Shown one piece after another: positions 46,882 to 60,058 of a stretch of 64,000 nt of DNA. The translations under genes were made by a program, and so were the position numbers. Position 1 is the first letter of the stretch; each line of letters opens with the position of its first letter. This DNA is from Erythroxylum novogranatense (Eukaryota > Streptophyta > Magnoliopsida > Malpighiales > Erythroxylaceae). The stretch covers positions 62,378,523 through 62,442,522 of the forward strand of contig CM057228.1 of the NCBI GenBank assembly GCA_029891385.1, given 5' to 3'. The notes beneath the pieces are model-generated. The model was not told the DNA's origin and searched no databases. It was given only the letters and a program-made list of their open reading frames with translations.

Positions 46882-48932
46882 TTAACTTGGCTGTGAAATG
46901 TCAGACGGTTGGTCATTTAATATTACCATGTTGAGGTTCCGTCTGATTTCCTTGAACCGTTCTTCACTCAATGGTTTAGTGAAGATGTCCGCCCATTGAA
47001 ACTCTGTCTCAATAAACTGTAGACTCACAACTTTTCTCTGAACGTAGTCTCTCAAGAAATGATGTCTGACTTTGATATGCTTTACTCTCGAATGCTGTAT
47101 AGGATTCTTCGATAAGTTGATGGAACTGGTGTTGTCACAGAAAATTGGGATCTCCTCTTCATGAACTGAATAATCTTTTAGTTGGTATTTAATCCACAGT
47201 GTTTGCGAATAACAGCTTGTAGTAGACATGTACTCAACTTCGACAGTTGATAGCACGATTGAGCTTTGTCTCTTGCTTGACCAGGAAACTAGGTTTGAGC
47301 CAAGAAAGTGACAGCCTCCACTCGTACTCTTCCTTTCAACTCTATCTCCGGCAAAGTCTGCATCGCAGTATTCGATCAACCTGAAATCTTTACCTTTCTC
47401 AAATATTAAGCAATGATTAGTAGTACCTGCGAGATATCTCATAATTCTTTTAATAGCTATATAATGAGACTCTCTAGGATCGGCCTGAAACCTTGCACAC
47501 AAGCATACACTGAACAGTATGTCAGGTTTGCTTGTTGTAAGATAAAGCAAAGAACTGATCATCCCTCTATATAGGGTTTGATCCACCTTCTTACCAACTT
47601 CGTCTTTTGACAAAAGGTTTGAAGGGTGCATCGGGGTTGCCGTAGGCTTCACATTACTCATATCAAATTTAGACAACAGTTATTTCACCTATTTTTGTTG
47701 ATGGATAAAGATCTTCTCATCGGTTTGCTTAACTTACAACCCAAGAAAGAACTTCAACTCACCCATCATACTCATCTCAAACTCATTTTTCATCATACTC
47801 TCAAAACTCATATATAAGTTCTTTGAGGTAGCACCGAAAATGATATCATCAACATAGATTTGTACTAAAATAAACTCATTCTCATAATTCTTTCTAAAGA
47901 GCATCTTATCTACTTGACCTCTACTAAAACCACTCTCTAAAAGAAAGGTACTTAGACGATCATACCAAGCTCTAGGAGCTTGCTTCAAGCCGTATAAAGC
48001 TTTATGAAGTCTATAGACATGATCTGGATATCTATCATCCTCAAAACCAGGAGGTTGCTTAACATACACCTCTTCGTCTATAAAACCATTCAGAAACGTG
48101 CTTTTCACGTCCATCTAAAAAAGTTTTATATCATGACAAACCGCATATGCCAGCGAAATCCTAATCGCTTCAAGTCTCGCTACTGGAGCATATGTATCAT
48201 TTTAGTCTATTCCTTCTTGATGATTATAGCCTTGTGCTACTAATCTAGCTTTATTCTGACTCACTCTCCCTGATTCGTCTAACTTATTCTTAAAAACCCA
48301 TCTAGTTCCTATAATGGATTTCTTCGAGGGTTTAGGAACCAAGGACCAAACTTTATTCCTAGTAAATTGGTTCAGCTCCTCTTGCATGGCTAAAATTCAA
48401 GCTTCGTCCTGAAGAGCTTCCTCAATCTTCTTAGGCTCTATTTCAGAGATAAAAGCTACATTAGCTTCTCTTCTGAATTTGGACGTTGTTCTGACTCCTT
48501 CAGAGGTCTCTCCGATAATTAACTCTTCTGGATGAAAACTCTTATATTTCCAATCTCTTTTTAATCCACTAGTTTCTGGAATATCCTCAACTTTGTCTAC
48601 CTGAGTTCCTGATGATGGAGCTTCTATTATATCATCTAAGGACTTTGAAGGGACTTCACTCTCCATGTCATCTTTCTTACAAGGTTGGAAACTATCATCA
48701 AACTTGACATGAATGGTCTCCTCAACTGTCTTCGAGGTAAGATTATAAACTCGAAAAGCCTTGGATGATAAAGAGTAGCCTAGAAAGATTCCTGGAAAGG
48801 TCTTTGAGTCAAACTTATCCAACAATTCCTTTGTATTCAAAATAGAGCACTTGCAACCAAATGGATGAAAGTAAGATATATTCGGTCTCCTTCCATTCCA
48901 TAACTCATAAGGAGTTTTCTTCAGCAATGCTC
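46882..48932 (-). pseudogene. RT and RNase H of the SIRE-type element
   Basis: On the minus strand: the integrase C-terminal part (48927-48397; KKTPYELWNGRRPNISYFHP), RT (48387-47734; [59 protein letters not shown]) and RNase H (47676-46882; YCDADFAGDRVERKSTSGG, EVEYMSTTSCYSQ, NPIQHSRVKHI, ADIFTKPL). The YVDD catalytic box and RNase H acids are present. Stops interrupt at about 48390, 48115 and 47680. The N-terminal part continues at 53913 beyond the giant LTR. Confidence 0.93.
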
Positions 48933-48934
48933 GC

Positions 48935-51900
48935 TGTTGGACCCCGATTTTTAAAAAGGAATTAAGAAATAATAAATGAAATTAAATGAGTATTTTTGTA
49001 TATGTATTGTGTTATGGATGTAATTACGCTTAAAGGAAATTAATGAGAAATGAAGTGATTGGCTTTGATGACTTTGAATTTTGAATAGAGTTGTATGAAT
49101 TATGAACGCTTAAGTGAATGAGTTGGTTGAAATGAAGTTAAAAATCAAGAAATAAAGAGAAAAAGTGTGAGAATTGAAAGAATTAAGAAAGTTTGACTTT
49201 TTGGGGATGAATAGTGATATAAAGTTTGACTTAAAAGTTGACTTTTTGATTTAGGCAAAATTTGAGAAAATGATCTACATGAAACTTGTAGATTATGCTG
49301 GAAGCTTTTTGTCGCCATAAAGTTTGATATTTTTCGATATCGGGAGTGAAAGTTATGAGCTTTCAAAGTTCAGGATTATTTTGTTTTATTTGTTGAGTAT
49401 GCTATTAAGAGTAATTTTATGTGTACTGTTTTGAGGCCCCTTTTTGTATTGATATGGTTTTAATTGAGTTAAGGGGTCTTCTCGAAAGTCATATAAAATT
49501 TTACAAACTTTACAATGATGTATATTATGCAATTAGTGGATGAGAGAATTGGGAGTTATGAAATTTGGAAGTATGGATGTGTTATAGGTTAACCTAGATT
49601 ATGGCTAAATCTTTGACTGAGAAATTGACCTAGTTAGAGGTTGAATTAGCCTTTAAGTTCTTCATCAAAGTTGAATATTTTCATTTGATCTTTATTTTGA
49701 TATAAAGTATAGAATTTTTGGATCATGGAATAAGAAGTTATGATTTTTATAAGTTTCTGTTATTGTTTTAACATGATTATTAGTGGACAGAAGCTTTGAC
49801 TGGAAAATTGACTCCCTTAGAGGATAAATTGATTTTTTTGTCCTTCATGAAAGTTGTAGGTGACTTTCTGATCTTTACAATGATATAAAATATGACATAT
49901 TTGGACTTTGGTGTTGAAAGATAGAAATTTTCAAAGTTGAGTCTTTGTTTAGGGATTTATTAAGTGAGCAGAATCTTTGATTAGAAATTTGACCACATTA
50001 GAGATGAAATTAGTTTTCGAGTTCTTCATGAAAGTTGTAGAGCTTCCTTTAAGTTTTCGATTGATACCAAATTTGTCAAATTTAAAATTCGGAAACAAAA
50101 GATATGAGTTTTGGAAAATTCAGATATATATATATATATACATTATATATATATATTAAAAAAAGAAGAAAAAAAGAAAAGAAAATTTTTTGCAGGAGCA
50201 ATCTGGCGAGGGCGAGATCAAATTTTTATTAATTAATTTTTATTTTTTAAATTATTTAATTATTATTTCCATTTTATAGGAAATATGACCCTCTTCCGAT
50301 CTTTTGCTTATAACTTTTCCGTCCGACATCCGATTGACTTGATTTTTGAAGCTTTGGATTCCTAAGACAATTATCTACATCCTCATGAGAAAATTATAAA
50401 TTTTTGAGATTAAATTGAGGTTGATTAAATTAATCAAAGTGAGTCGGGAAATTTTTCAAACATAGTTCAGTATTTTGAGAAATTCTTAATCTTTGGTGAT
50501 CCGATTGAAGTGATTCTTAAGGCAAAATAAAATTAAGACATGGGGCTACAAGTCATATGAAGAAAGTGAATTTCAATTTAGCCCCTAAGACTTTCAATTT
50601 CTGAATGGAAGTTCGGATTTTTTTGCAGTCTTCGATTAGAAAATTCTAAAAGTATTTTGGCCATAACTTTTGCTCTAGTAATCCAAATGAGGTGATTTTT
50701 AATTTGGATTAAAATAGAGAAATAGAGCTACAATTGTTATGAAGAAATCGAGTTTCAATTTTGTCCTTAAGAATGTCAATTTTTGGATGGAAATAACGTG
50801 CTGGAAAATGATTTAGTATAAGACATATCCAAACTGTTTGGAGTATAACTTTTGGTGTAGTTCACCAAATTAAATGATTTTAGTGGCGTTATGAAATTAA
50901 GACAATAAGGAACATTTCTCTAGAAGGAAGTTTTGACAAATTCCTTCAATTGGAGGGTTAGAAAAATGTCCTAAAGTAAGCTTGAATTAAAATGAAGTTT
51001 AAGGGCAATTTTGGAAGTTTACTTAAAGGGTTAGGTTTCAAGGCTTTTATGTAAGGGCATTTTGGTCTTTTGGCATTCATTAAAGAGTAAAAAAGAGGGG
51101 TTGTCGTATTTAGAAGTGAAGTACCCAAAATTGAGGAAGGAAAGAAAACAAATGAAAGAAGAAAAGAGAGAAGATAGGTTCGGTGGTGGAGAAGAAGGAA
51201 GAAGAAAGGGAAAAAGCTAGGTTTTTCTATTTTTCCAAGGTTTCAAGCACGATTTTGAGAGGATTTAAGGGAGGAAAGGTGGAGGATGAGGAAAGCTTCC
51301 TTCCTAGCCAAGAAAAATCCGAAATTGGAGAAGAAATGAGGTAAGAGAAAACTTTTGAGCTTTGGATTTTTGATGAAGTTTTGGTTTAGAAACCTTAATA
51401 ATGGTATGGGTTTGTTAATTCTATGCTCAATTTTGGAGATTACATGTTGTAATTGGATTAATTTTGAAAATTGTGAATTAGGGTTTATGCACAATTTTTG
51501 TGATTTGGAGATTTTGGAAGTTTTTGATTTAGATAGCTTGAATATATAAGGGATTAGTGTTTTCTAAGCTCAATTTGAGTAATTATGTTATTTATGATGT
51601 TGAATTTGGGTGAATTGGTTTAGGTATTTTTAAATTGGAAGAAGAAAAGAAGCAATGGACAAATTGATGAATGGGACAAGCCTCTAGCATCGTTTCGAGG
51701 TGGGTAATATGATTATACTTTGAATTGTAAGCTTTATATAAGTTTTGAAAAAAAATCAAAAAAGTATAAATGTTTTTAGATTATTGTTTTTCAAATGATT
51801 GAATTGATTTGATTTTGGAATAAGTTATAAATCGTTAAATTCATGATTTCTGAATGATTTGAGAAATTCCTAAAATTGTTTCGGACAATTTCTTTATTCA

Positions 51901-53912
51901 ATGGATTTCTGAATGATTTGATAAAGTTGAAATAATCGTTTGAATTCTTTGTGTTTATTTGATTAAGAACTTTTAATATGTATATTTGTGAGGCATTGTG
52001 GTTGAATTATTTGAAATTTTGCTATAAAGTTGCATTCTTTGTTTTTGATATTATGCAAATCTTAGCTGAAAATTATGATCGACTTTATGTTTGCATATGA
52101 TATGACAGTATATGAGTTTCTGAAATGTGCCTTCAGGCAACCTGATTTTCAAGCATGAATATGTGTTATATAGATTTGGTTAGGTTTCTTAAGTCGAGTC
52201 AGTGCACTGGTCTCATTTTTTAAGGCTTCACCTGCCTACCCGCTAGTGGCATTGGAGCTCCGATTTCGGACTCCCATAAGTCACGGCTACACTGGACCGC
52301 TATGCGAGAAAGTATAGTATGTTCCGTTCACGGCTGAATAGGACCGCTATGCTGGAATGTGCAGTACGTTCCGTTTTGGACCGACCCAAACCGTTTGATA
52401 TGTTATATGTTTTGATTTGTATCTTTATGTGATTGCATTCATGATTTGAATTTTGTGTATGATTTGAGAAAATTTTTTAGAAATTGTGAAATTGAGTTTT
52501 CAACCGTGAAAAATTTTGGAATCTGTTTATGAAAGTTTTTCAATGATGTGAAAAGTTTGAAAAATAAGCAATTGATGATTTTTGAAGTTGAAAAAGGTTT
52601 TAAAAAGGGAAAAGAAGTTTTGCAAGGTTTTTGCTTATTGTTCATTGTATAAACATATTATCCACGAGCTTTGTGCTCATCCCCCTTCATCCCCATCTCC
52701 AAGTTTCGAGCAGGAGATCGAATGAAAGAGAGTCAAGCCATCTATCCGATTTTGCATACTTTTGTAATTCGTATATTTGGATTTTGGTATTTTGGGTTTG
52801 TAAATGGCTTGGAATGCCACTAAGGTTTTGTAAGAAATAATTATGATATGTATGGTTTATGAAATTGTGTAAGAACTTGAGTTATGGAATTGGAATTGTG
52901 TATAGGTAAGGATTGTGATTTACTGCTTGGTATGTATATTGAATTAAGATCCGAATGGGATTTGTGTATGATTTGTGATTTGAAGGTATTTTTACATATA
53001 AATATGGATGTGAATTTGATTGTATATAAACATGATTGATTTTTAGGTTTGGATTGAATTATGATTTGTATATTGAATTGGGAAATAAATTAGATTTGGA
53101 TAATGTGTTTTGGATTGAGTTGGATTCCGGATGGGATGTCCGAGGAGTTGTGTGGTTTGATTGAGCTGGTTTATAGAAGTGTGCTTACCTTTTGTAGATT
53201 TTTGGGTTAATGAAATATAGTCGTTATGTTACCCGATTTTTTGTAGGGTAGTATATGATAAGTGTACTTATGTATGAATTTATGGGTTATTGGCATGAGT
53301 GTGAGATTGTTATGGCAAGAAATAAGAATAAGGATAAGAATATGTTTCGTTACGAAGTTTTGAGATGTCGAATAATTAAGAAGATTGTGATTAAGAATTG
53401 AGATTCGCATGAGGAAGAATTTCCAAAAGTCGAGATTATTTATTTTGATTTTGAATAAGATGGATTAAATGATGAAAGGAATGAATAAGAAAGAAAAAAA
53501 TTTTATTTTGATTTCGGATTGGTTAGTCTTAGGGTTTCCAACGCGATAGTCTGTTTAGATATATGGTATCGGATGTTGGATCCATTTTCACTTTGTCTCC
53601 GTTTTGTGATTCGATTCGATTCGTGTGTTCATTCGCTTTTGATTTCGTTTTCGCAGTTCGGTATGCGATTTACTAGCTTTTGATTCGGTTTCGCTACTTT
53701 CGTTTTCGATTGTTTTCCGCTTTCGTATTCGATTTGCTTTGGATTACTTTCGATTTATGATCGCTTTTCGTTTCGCTCTGTTATCCAATTTTCTTTCGCT
53801 TTCTCTTTAATATTCGTTTGTTCAGCTTTGTGATTTGGTCAGTCGCTTCGTTTTTTGTTTAGTTTCTTGGTTTCTTCCAGTTGGGATCCGGTTCCGAGAT
53901 CAGGTCCCAACA
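48935..53912 (+). mobile_element. Giant LTR (5.0 kb), nested in the SIRE integrase
   Basis: The ends are TGTTGGACCCCGATTTTT (48935) and GATCAGGTCCCAACA (53912), flanked by CTCGC / GTCGC (48930-48934, 53913-53917), a 5 bp target duplication with one mismatch. Across it the SIRE reading ..CYIQNRILLR joins ..LLKKTPYELW. No polyprotein is present in any frame. The first half is built of repeated sentences ('..catgaaa-ttgtag..', '..gccataactttt..', '..aaattgaggt-gatt..') of about 150-200 bases. The second half has the 'gaccgctatgc' and 'attatccacgagct' landmarks shared with 859-3108. I read it as a solo LTR of a very large-LTR gypsy lineage (Ogre/Tat-like by size; inference). Confidence 0.8.
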
Positions 53913-54965
53913 GTCGCAGCAATATTCTGTTCTGAATGTAACACGTTGTATTTACAGCTTCTGCCCAGAAGTACTTAGGAAGATTCATCTCACACAGCAT
54001 AGTCCTTGTCATCTCTTGAATCGTCCTATTCTTCCTTTCAACGACTCCATTCTGCTGCAGAGTCCTAGGAGCAGAGAAATTGTGGAAAATTTCATTTTCC
54101 TCACAGAATATTCTAAACTTCTCATTCTCAAATTCTCCACCATGATCACTCCTGATACTGGCTATAGACATTCCTTTTTCATTCTGTAACTTTCTGGAAA
54201 GGGTCCTAAAACACTTAAAAAACTCATCTTTGTGTGACAAAAACAATATCCAACAAAATCTAGTAAAGTCATCAATTACAAGTCCATATTTTTTCCGCCA
54301 AGACTTACCGTCCTAGTTGGACTAAATAAATCCATATGTAACAACTCTAGAGGTCTAGAAGATGTTACGGTATTTTTAGAAGAAAACAATGTTTTGACTT
54401 GTTTTCCTTTCAAACAACTTTCACAAAAGAATTATTTGTCAAAACTTATTTTTAGTAATCCTCTTACCAAATCATGCTTTAACAGTTTTGAAATATGTTT
54501 AAAACTGACATGACCTAGCTTTTTATGCCAGATTAGTCTCTCTCCTTTAGTTGATAAAAAACATGAAACATTTTGATTTTGAAAATCTTCTAAATCAATT
54601 TTGTAAAGATTATTTCTTCTCTTAGCAGAAAAGAATATAGACCCATCTTTGTTTCTGACTTCACAAAGATTTTGATTGAACGTGACTTCAAAACCATAAT
54701 CACACAATTGACTGACACTAATCAAATTGTGTTTTAGACCATCAACAAGCAACACATTATCAATACATGCAAAGGAATCTTTACCTATTTTACCGATTCT
54801 AATTATCTTGCCCTGCTGGTTGTCTCCAAAAGTTACCGATCCTCCCTTCTTATACTGAAGATCTAGGAACATAGACCTTCTTCCCGTCATATGTCGCGAG
54901 CATCCACTGTCTAAATACCAACGGTGCTTGTCGCATCTTCCAAGGAAGGATATCTGCAGGAGCAA
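53913..54965 (-). pseudogene. Protease and integrase N-terminal part of the SIRE-type element
   Basis: Minus-strand reading gives the protease WYLDSGCSRHMTGRRSMF (54965 onward) and VLLVDGLKHNLISVSQLCD. GAG-pre-integrase LIWHKKLGHVSFKHISKLL follows, then a frame-broken stretch at 54430-54250. The integrase core has SDHGGEFENEKF and LQQNGVVERKNRTIQEMTR up to the giant-LTR insertion. The normal TPQQNG motif reads TLQQNG here. Confidence 0.9.
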
Positions 54966-55071
54966 CTATTTTATTTTTTGGTAAACATATTTTCTTGGGT
55001 GCTCTTGGGTTAGTAATATGCGCAGAATGATTCACTTGATGCATTTTACAAGTTTGTTGATGAAAACGTGT

Positions 55072-56582
55072 TTAGTGATACCTTTTATTTTGGAAAAGAG
55101 GCTTTCTTCCATGATGAGATTTATTTCTTGTAAACCCTAATCCGGTTTTATCACTCGGATGTCTACATTTTCCTAGCATCTCATTCATTTTCTTTGTACT
55201 CTCAGTGAAGGTAGCTAAATCAGCTGAAAGACTCTTAATCCTACTCTTCAGCTGATTGATCTCTTCATATCTATCTACAACTTTCTTTTTCTTATTCTCC
55301 TCTACTTGTTGTTTCAAGCATGTATTTTTTCTCTCTAAATCTTGTGTAAGTTTGAGGTTTTCTACATACTTTTTCTTTAACAGTTTGTACTGTTTCAGAA
55401 TAGCATGAGAATCTTCTAGTAGTTCTGAATATGCATTATGCAAATCATTGTATTAAGAAGTTACCTCCTCATCACTTTCTTCCTCGGCTACTAGGCAAAT
55501 GTTTGCATGCTCTGATGTCTCAGAGCTTGTATCTGATTCTGACGAATCTAGATCCTCCCAAGTTGCCATCATGCTTTTCTTGCCTTCTCTACTCTTCTTT
55601 GGTTTCTTCTTTAGAGTAGGACACTCGGACTTGTAATGTCCAGGTTGATTACACTCGTAGCATATGATGGATGTCTTTTCTACTTTTCCATCATCTTTGT
55701 CGTTCTTCTTGAAGAACTGACTTCCTTTGGACTTCTTGTTCCACATCCGTTTGATCTTCCTGGAAATAAAAGATAGCTCATCATCTTCATCACTTGACTC
55801 TTGTTCTGATTCGTTGGAGTCATCATGCTTTGATTCTTCAATCTTTAATGCTTTTGATGACTTTCTCCTCCTTTGAGTCTTGTGATTCTTCTGTCCGGCC
55901 TTCAGTGTTATTGACTTGTCCCGTTTGGGCTTATTTTCAGCATCGAGCTCAACTTCATGAATCTCAGCGATCTAAGCAACTCGTCAAGCTTTAGCACGCA
56001 CAAATCCTTAGCTTCCTGCACAGTAGTAACTTTTGGTCTCCACCTCTTTAGAAAACTTCTTAAAATCTTACGTACGTGATCTTGGTTATCGTAAGTTCTT
56101 CCAAGAGCTTTCAATCCATTGATGATTGTTTGAAATCTTCCAAACATTTGATTAATAGATTCTTCATCTTTCATCTTGAAAAGCTCGTACTGGTGAACAA
56201 GAATGCTTATCTTGGATTCTTTGACTTAGTTGGTACCTTCATGAGCGATGGACAACGTGTCCCACATCTCCTTCGCAGTATCGCATCCGTGGACTTTGTC
56301 ATACTCACTTCTGCTTAGGGCACAACTCAAGAAAAACTTCGCCTGAGAGTTCAGTTGGAATCTTGCCTTTTGATCAGCCGTCCATCTAATCCGTGAAATA
56401 AGATTTCCTTCTTCATCTACTGGTGTATATGGTCCATTCTCTATCACGTCCCAAAGACCAAACTGAGTAGATTCTATAAACAGCCGCATCCTATCTTTCC
56501 AGTAGTGGTAGTCTTCTCCGTTGAATGCTGGAGGTCTAGTGACTGAGGCACCTTCTGCAATGTACGTATGTGATTCCGCCAT
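55072..56582 (-). pseudogene. Gag of the SIRE-type element
   Basis: It starts MAESHTYIAEGASVTRPPAF on the minus strand at 56582. It has the DUF4219/UBN2 capsid-like region (NGEDYHYWKDRMRLFIEST; SINQMFGRFQTIINGLKALG) and a CCHC zinc knuckle CYECNQPGHYKSEC (near 55650). A long coiled-coil tail follows (55443-55072; LKKKYVENLKLTQDLERKN, INQLKSRIKSLSADL). The length and coiled-coil tail are typical of SIRE gag. Frame breaks lie at about 56220, 55900-55750 and 55450. Confidence 0.9.
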
Positions 56583-56624
56583 AATCTTTGATCCACACTT
56601 TATTCTGATGATCCTGGATACCGA

Positions 56625-56636
56625 GATCTGATACCA
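56625..56636 (-). other. Primer-binding site of the SIRE-type element
   Basis: Minus strand TGGTATCAGATC begins two bases after the LTR. It is complementary to the initiator tRNA-Met 3' end except for one base (ATC in place of AGC at the end). Confidence 0.85.
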
Positions 56637-56638
56637 AT

Positions 56639-57664
56639 TGAAGTAAATCACACGTTATTACAATGCTTATTATATGATGTATAAATGCACAAGAAGGGGG
56701 GTTGAATTGTGTATTTCCCCTTATTTGAAAAATCTTCAAAATCGTTTTGTCAAAGGAAAACTTGTTCTTTTTACAAGAACTAATGTAAGTCAAAGTTAAT
56801 CGTATTTTCAAAAACTTGTTTGAAAACTAAGTAAAATCGAAACTTTGAATGATAAGAGAGATAAGGTAGAGAGAAGTTGACACAGTAATTTTTATACTGG
56901 TTCACCCCAAACCGTGGGCTACGTCCAGTCCTCAGATGTCTTTCTGAGATTTCACTATCTCTCAACAACTTTACAAGTATTCTTTCTTTCTGAGCCTCTT
57001 TAGGTCTCTTTACACTCAATATTCTTTTACTTTTAGCCTCTGCAGTTATCATACTACTTTCTTCTGTAAAGATGTTTGAGCTTTATTCTGAGAAGATAGC
57101 TCTAGCTATTTGCACAATAAACTCTCAAGTAAGCTTTTAACGTTCACGTATATGTATATCAGCTAACTTTACAATCTTTGACTTCGACTCATATTTATAG
57201 TCTTCGTCTGTAACTGCTTCTTGAATCTTGCTTCTTGAATCTTGCTTTCTTGATTCTTGAAAGAAATTATTATTCAGTTGAGTTTTGTAACTAACTCGAA
57301 CTGACTCTTGATTTGCCTCCATCTGCTTTTCATCGTCTGCTTTTTATTTCGTCTGTTTTTGGCTTCCTTCTGCTTTTCATTCTCTGTCTGTTTTTCATTG
57401 TCTGCTTTTGCTTTCGTCTGCTTTTCATCCTCCATCTATTTTTCTACTTCGTCTAATTTTTATTCTTCCGTCTGTTTTTCATTCTCTGTCTGTTTTTTAT
57501 TCTTCCGTCTATTTTTCTATTTCGTCTGCTTTTTATTCTCCGTCTGCTTTTCATTCTCCGTCTGTTTTTCTACTTCGTCTGCTTTTCATTCATCCGTCTA
57601 CTTTTCTACCTTCATTATTTGTTCTTCATCAAAATCATAAATGTAAAGTCATTTTGACTTAACA
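56639..57664 (-). repeat. 5' LTR of the SIRE-type element
   Basis: It pairs with 33321-34336, is about 10 bases longer, and is followed by the target duplication ATTGT. It includes the same 'cgtctg' minisatellite at about 57315-57610. Confidence 0.93.
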
Positions 57665-59180
57665 ATTGTCATATCCATAACAACTAGAAAGTAATTAACT
57701 CTGAAAGACTCCTCAGACGATTGTATTTCTCCATCGTGATCATTTTCATCAATTTTGTCTTTTCCTAATAATACAATGTCTAGTAAGAAAAGTAAGCTCT
57801 ATATTCATCTCGTGTGCAAGACTTTTCGTAATATTCATCCTAGAGGTAGACCATTCGTCTCTATATTTCTCAAAAAATACCATCACACCTTCTAATTGCT
57901 CTATGGTAGCGTCAATGCACATAGATTTAGACTGTAACTTTTTACTCACAATATTAATAACAAATAAAATATCATACCAAATAACCATACCAAGTAAAAA
58001 TTCAAAACTCTCAAGTGCACTATCCAAACTTTCCACTTTACTCTTTGACTTATCATCATCATCAGATCTAGATAATTCTATTAAAGTAAATCTTATTTGA
58101 GGAGCTTGAAACCTAATAACTTTAAACTTTTTATTCAACTCTCCCAATGAGTGTTAGATAATGATTTCATAGTTAAGACCAAAACATTGTCAATTAAAAC
58201 CTTCCAAAATAATGCATATATGCATTGTAAAACTCCAAAAAATGAAACAACTTTAACACAAGAATGTGCCATATCACTGAGAGTAAGGTTAAGATTATGA
58301 CAAGCACATGATATATGTGCTCTTGGATTTATTTCAAGTAATCTCTTTTGAACCTCTTAGTGTTTTCTCTTCATATTAGAACCATTATCATAACCTTGAC
58401 CCCTCATATTATGAACGTTAACATCAAAAAGACTTAAATGCATTTAATAATTCATTGAAAAGTCCCAATCCAAATGTGTCATCTAACTTCAAGAATTCTA
58501 TAAAATACTCCTCTTTTTTTATTTTTGTATTTGACATATCACACATTGTACTAACAAACTCATTTATTCTTGATGACTCAAGTCTAGGGTACAATTAAGA
58601 ATAATAGAAAAGCATCTCACCTCTTTAAAGATCCTTATGATAAAACTTCTAATACTATGGGCCAACAGAGAAATCAACTCATTTTGAATTTTGTGACTAA
58701 GGTAATGATGATGAATTTCATGATTTTGAATGCGTCTAGTATGATCTTTCATTATCACATCAAATTTAGCAAACATCTCAATCAATCTCAAAAAATTACC
58801 ATTATTATCTAGGTACTCGAAAAGGGAAATTATATTTAGCAAGACATTTCACATCAGAAACTATTCTTATCAAAACTTATCTCCAACGTTCTATCTACTT
58901 TACAATTTCTTGTTGCAAAGCTTTGTCAATTGTTTTAGCTGAATCTTACTCTTAATTCATTCCAAGTTCTCATATTAGTCATATGCTCAACATTATTCTT
59001 ATGTTGTTTCAGCCACTCATTAAGATACTTCTAATCTCTAAATCCATCATTTACTAATGCTCTTTGTTTGCCATAAGATTTGAACAACTTACAACAAAAA
59101 TAATATACTTTATCCATTTGTTTAGAGGAAAATAACCATTTTCTATTGTTAATCTCTCCATTACTCAATTTTCTAGAATA
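57665..59180 (-). pseudogene. hAT transposase relic, N-terminal and central block (part 1 of 3)
   Basis: Minus-strand reading, with a few stops, follows DUF4371/ZMYM1-like hAT transposases. A TTF-type finger region comes first (CCKLFKSYGKQRALVNDGF, then WLKQHKNNVEHMTNMRTW near 59000). Next comes [18 protein letters not shown], then [45 protein letters not shown] and ISCACHNLNLTLSDMAHSC follow (about 58640-58270). The last part is an open stretch (58147-57749) with FEFLLGMVIWYDILFVINIV. It ends in ..NYFLVVMDMT exactly at the SIRE target duplication and continues at 33320. Terminal repeats were not identified. Confidence 0.92.
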
Positions 59181-59189
59181 ATAAGAATA

Positions 59190-60058
59190 TAAAAATGTTA
59201 AGAGTTATTGTCTGAAGGAAACACAAGATAGATGTAACTACTATCTTGCATTTCTACCTTATAAGGACCATGGCCTTCAGCCTAGAAGTCCAAAAATTCT
59301 ATATGATACATTGCTGGAAAGCTAAAAGAAATATCTACACACTTTCTCTAATCCAACCTAGATTAATCCAAATTTTCCCTCGAGTACCGAACATGAATTA
59401 TCTACATTCATTTATTGTACCGCACCACCGAGTTCTTAACTTCATGACAACTTATGATTCTTAAAGACTGAATCTAAGTTTGATGTCTTCCTAAGAAAGG
59501 TAGCCACAAGTTTCTAGTTTTAATCCAAATCAAGAATCATCTCGATTGGATAACTAGAGTAGAAGTTGTGGCTAAAGGACTGAAACTTACTCCTTGAACA
59601 ATTTTCCAGAACTAACACCCATTTTGTTTTAAAATCTTTCCTTAACACAGACCATACTAAGATCACCTTTCCTACTTCCTTTACTCCTCATTCTCAACTC
59701 CATTTCAAATCAATAGCATTCAAAGAAATATACAGTCCATGTTTAATCATGAACACCAATAACAGAACATACCCGTATGCACCTATTCTTCATCCACTTA
59801 CTACACAAATTTAACTTCATTTTTGGTTTTAATTCTATTTCTAACTTTCACCTTAATTCTTTTCACTTCAAAATCTTATATCCACCAGAAACACCAAAAC
59901 AAAACTTGGAAATATCCATATTTCTCATTCGCTACTTTACCCTTGCCTATCATTTCTTAGTTCAAGAATTTTCATTCATTTGCTCTTTACTAATAACTAC
60001 TTGCCAAAATTTTTCCTTCAAATAGTTCTAACTTCCATGAAACATTCGGGGTCCAACA
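59190..60058 (-). mobile_element. 5' fragment of a giant-family LTR, minus strand
   Basis: On the minus strand it begins TGTTGGACCCCGAATG (60058), like the start of the 48935 copy. It runs into 'gtagatatttcttttagctttcc', similar to 883-905 of copy B. It stops next to the hAT N-terminus; the rest of the LTR is absent. Confidence 0.6.

Larger units (their letters stand above)
33321..57664 (-). mobile_element. SIRE/Maximus-type Ty1/copia retrotransposon (24 kb with two nested insertions)
   Basis: Two LTRs of about 1.02 kb (33321-34336 and 56639-57664) are flanked by a perfect 5 bp target duplication ATTGT (33316-33320, 57665-57669). On the minus strand the order is LTR, primer-binding site (56625-56636), gag, protease, integrase, RT, RNase H, an additional ORF in the env position, polypurine tract (AAAAAGGGAGAGAT, 34337-34350), LTR. 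That order and the gag style place it in the SIRE/Maximus lineage. Removing the two nested elements (34905-44622 and 48935-53912) leaves about 9.6 kb, normal for the lineage. LTRs differ by about 3% over the first 165 bases, mostly transitions. Many stops make it defective. Confidence 0.93.

Noticed and set aside
33321..57664. Endogenous virus reading of the large copia element
   Set aside because: All domains, the primer-binding site, LTRs and target duplication fit a plant SIRE-type retrotransposon; no envelope glycoprotein features are visible.
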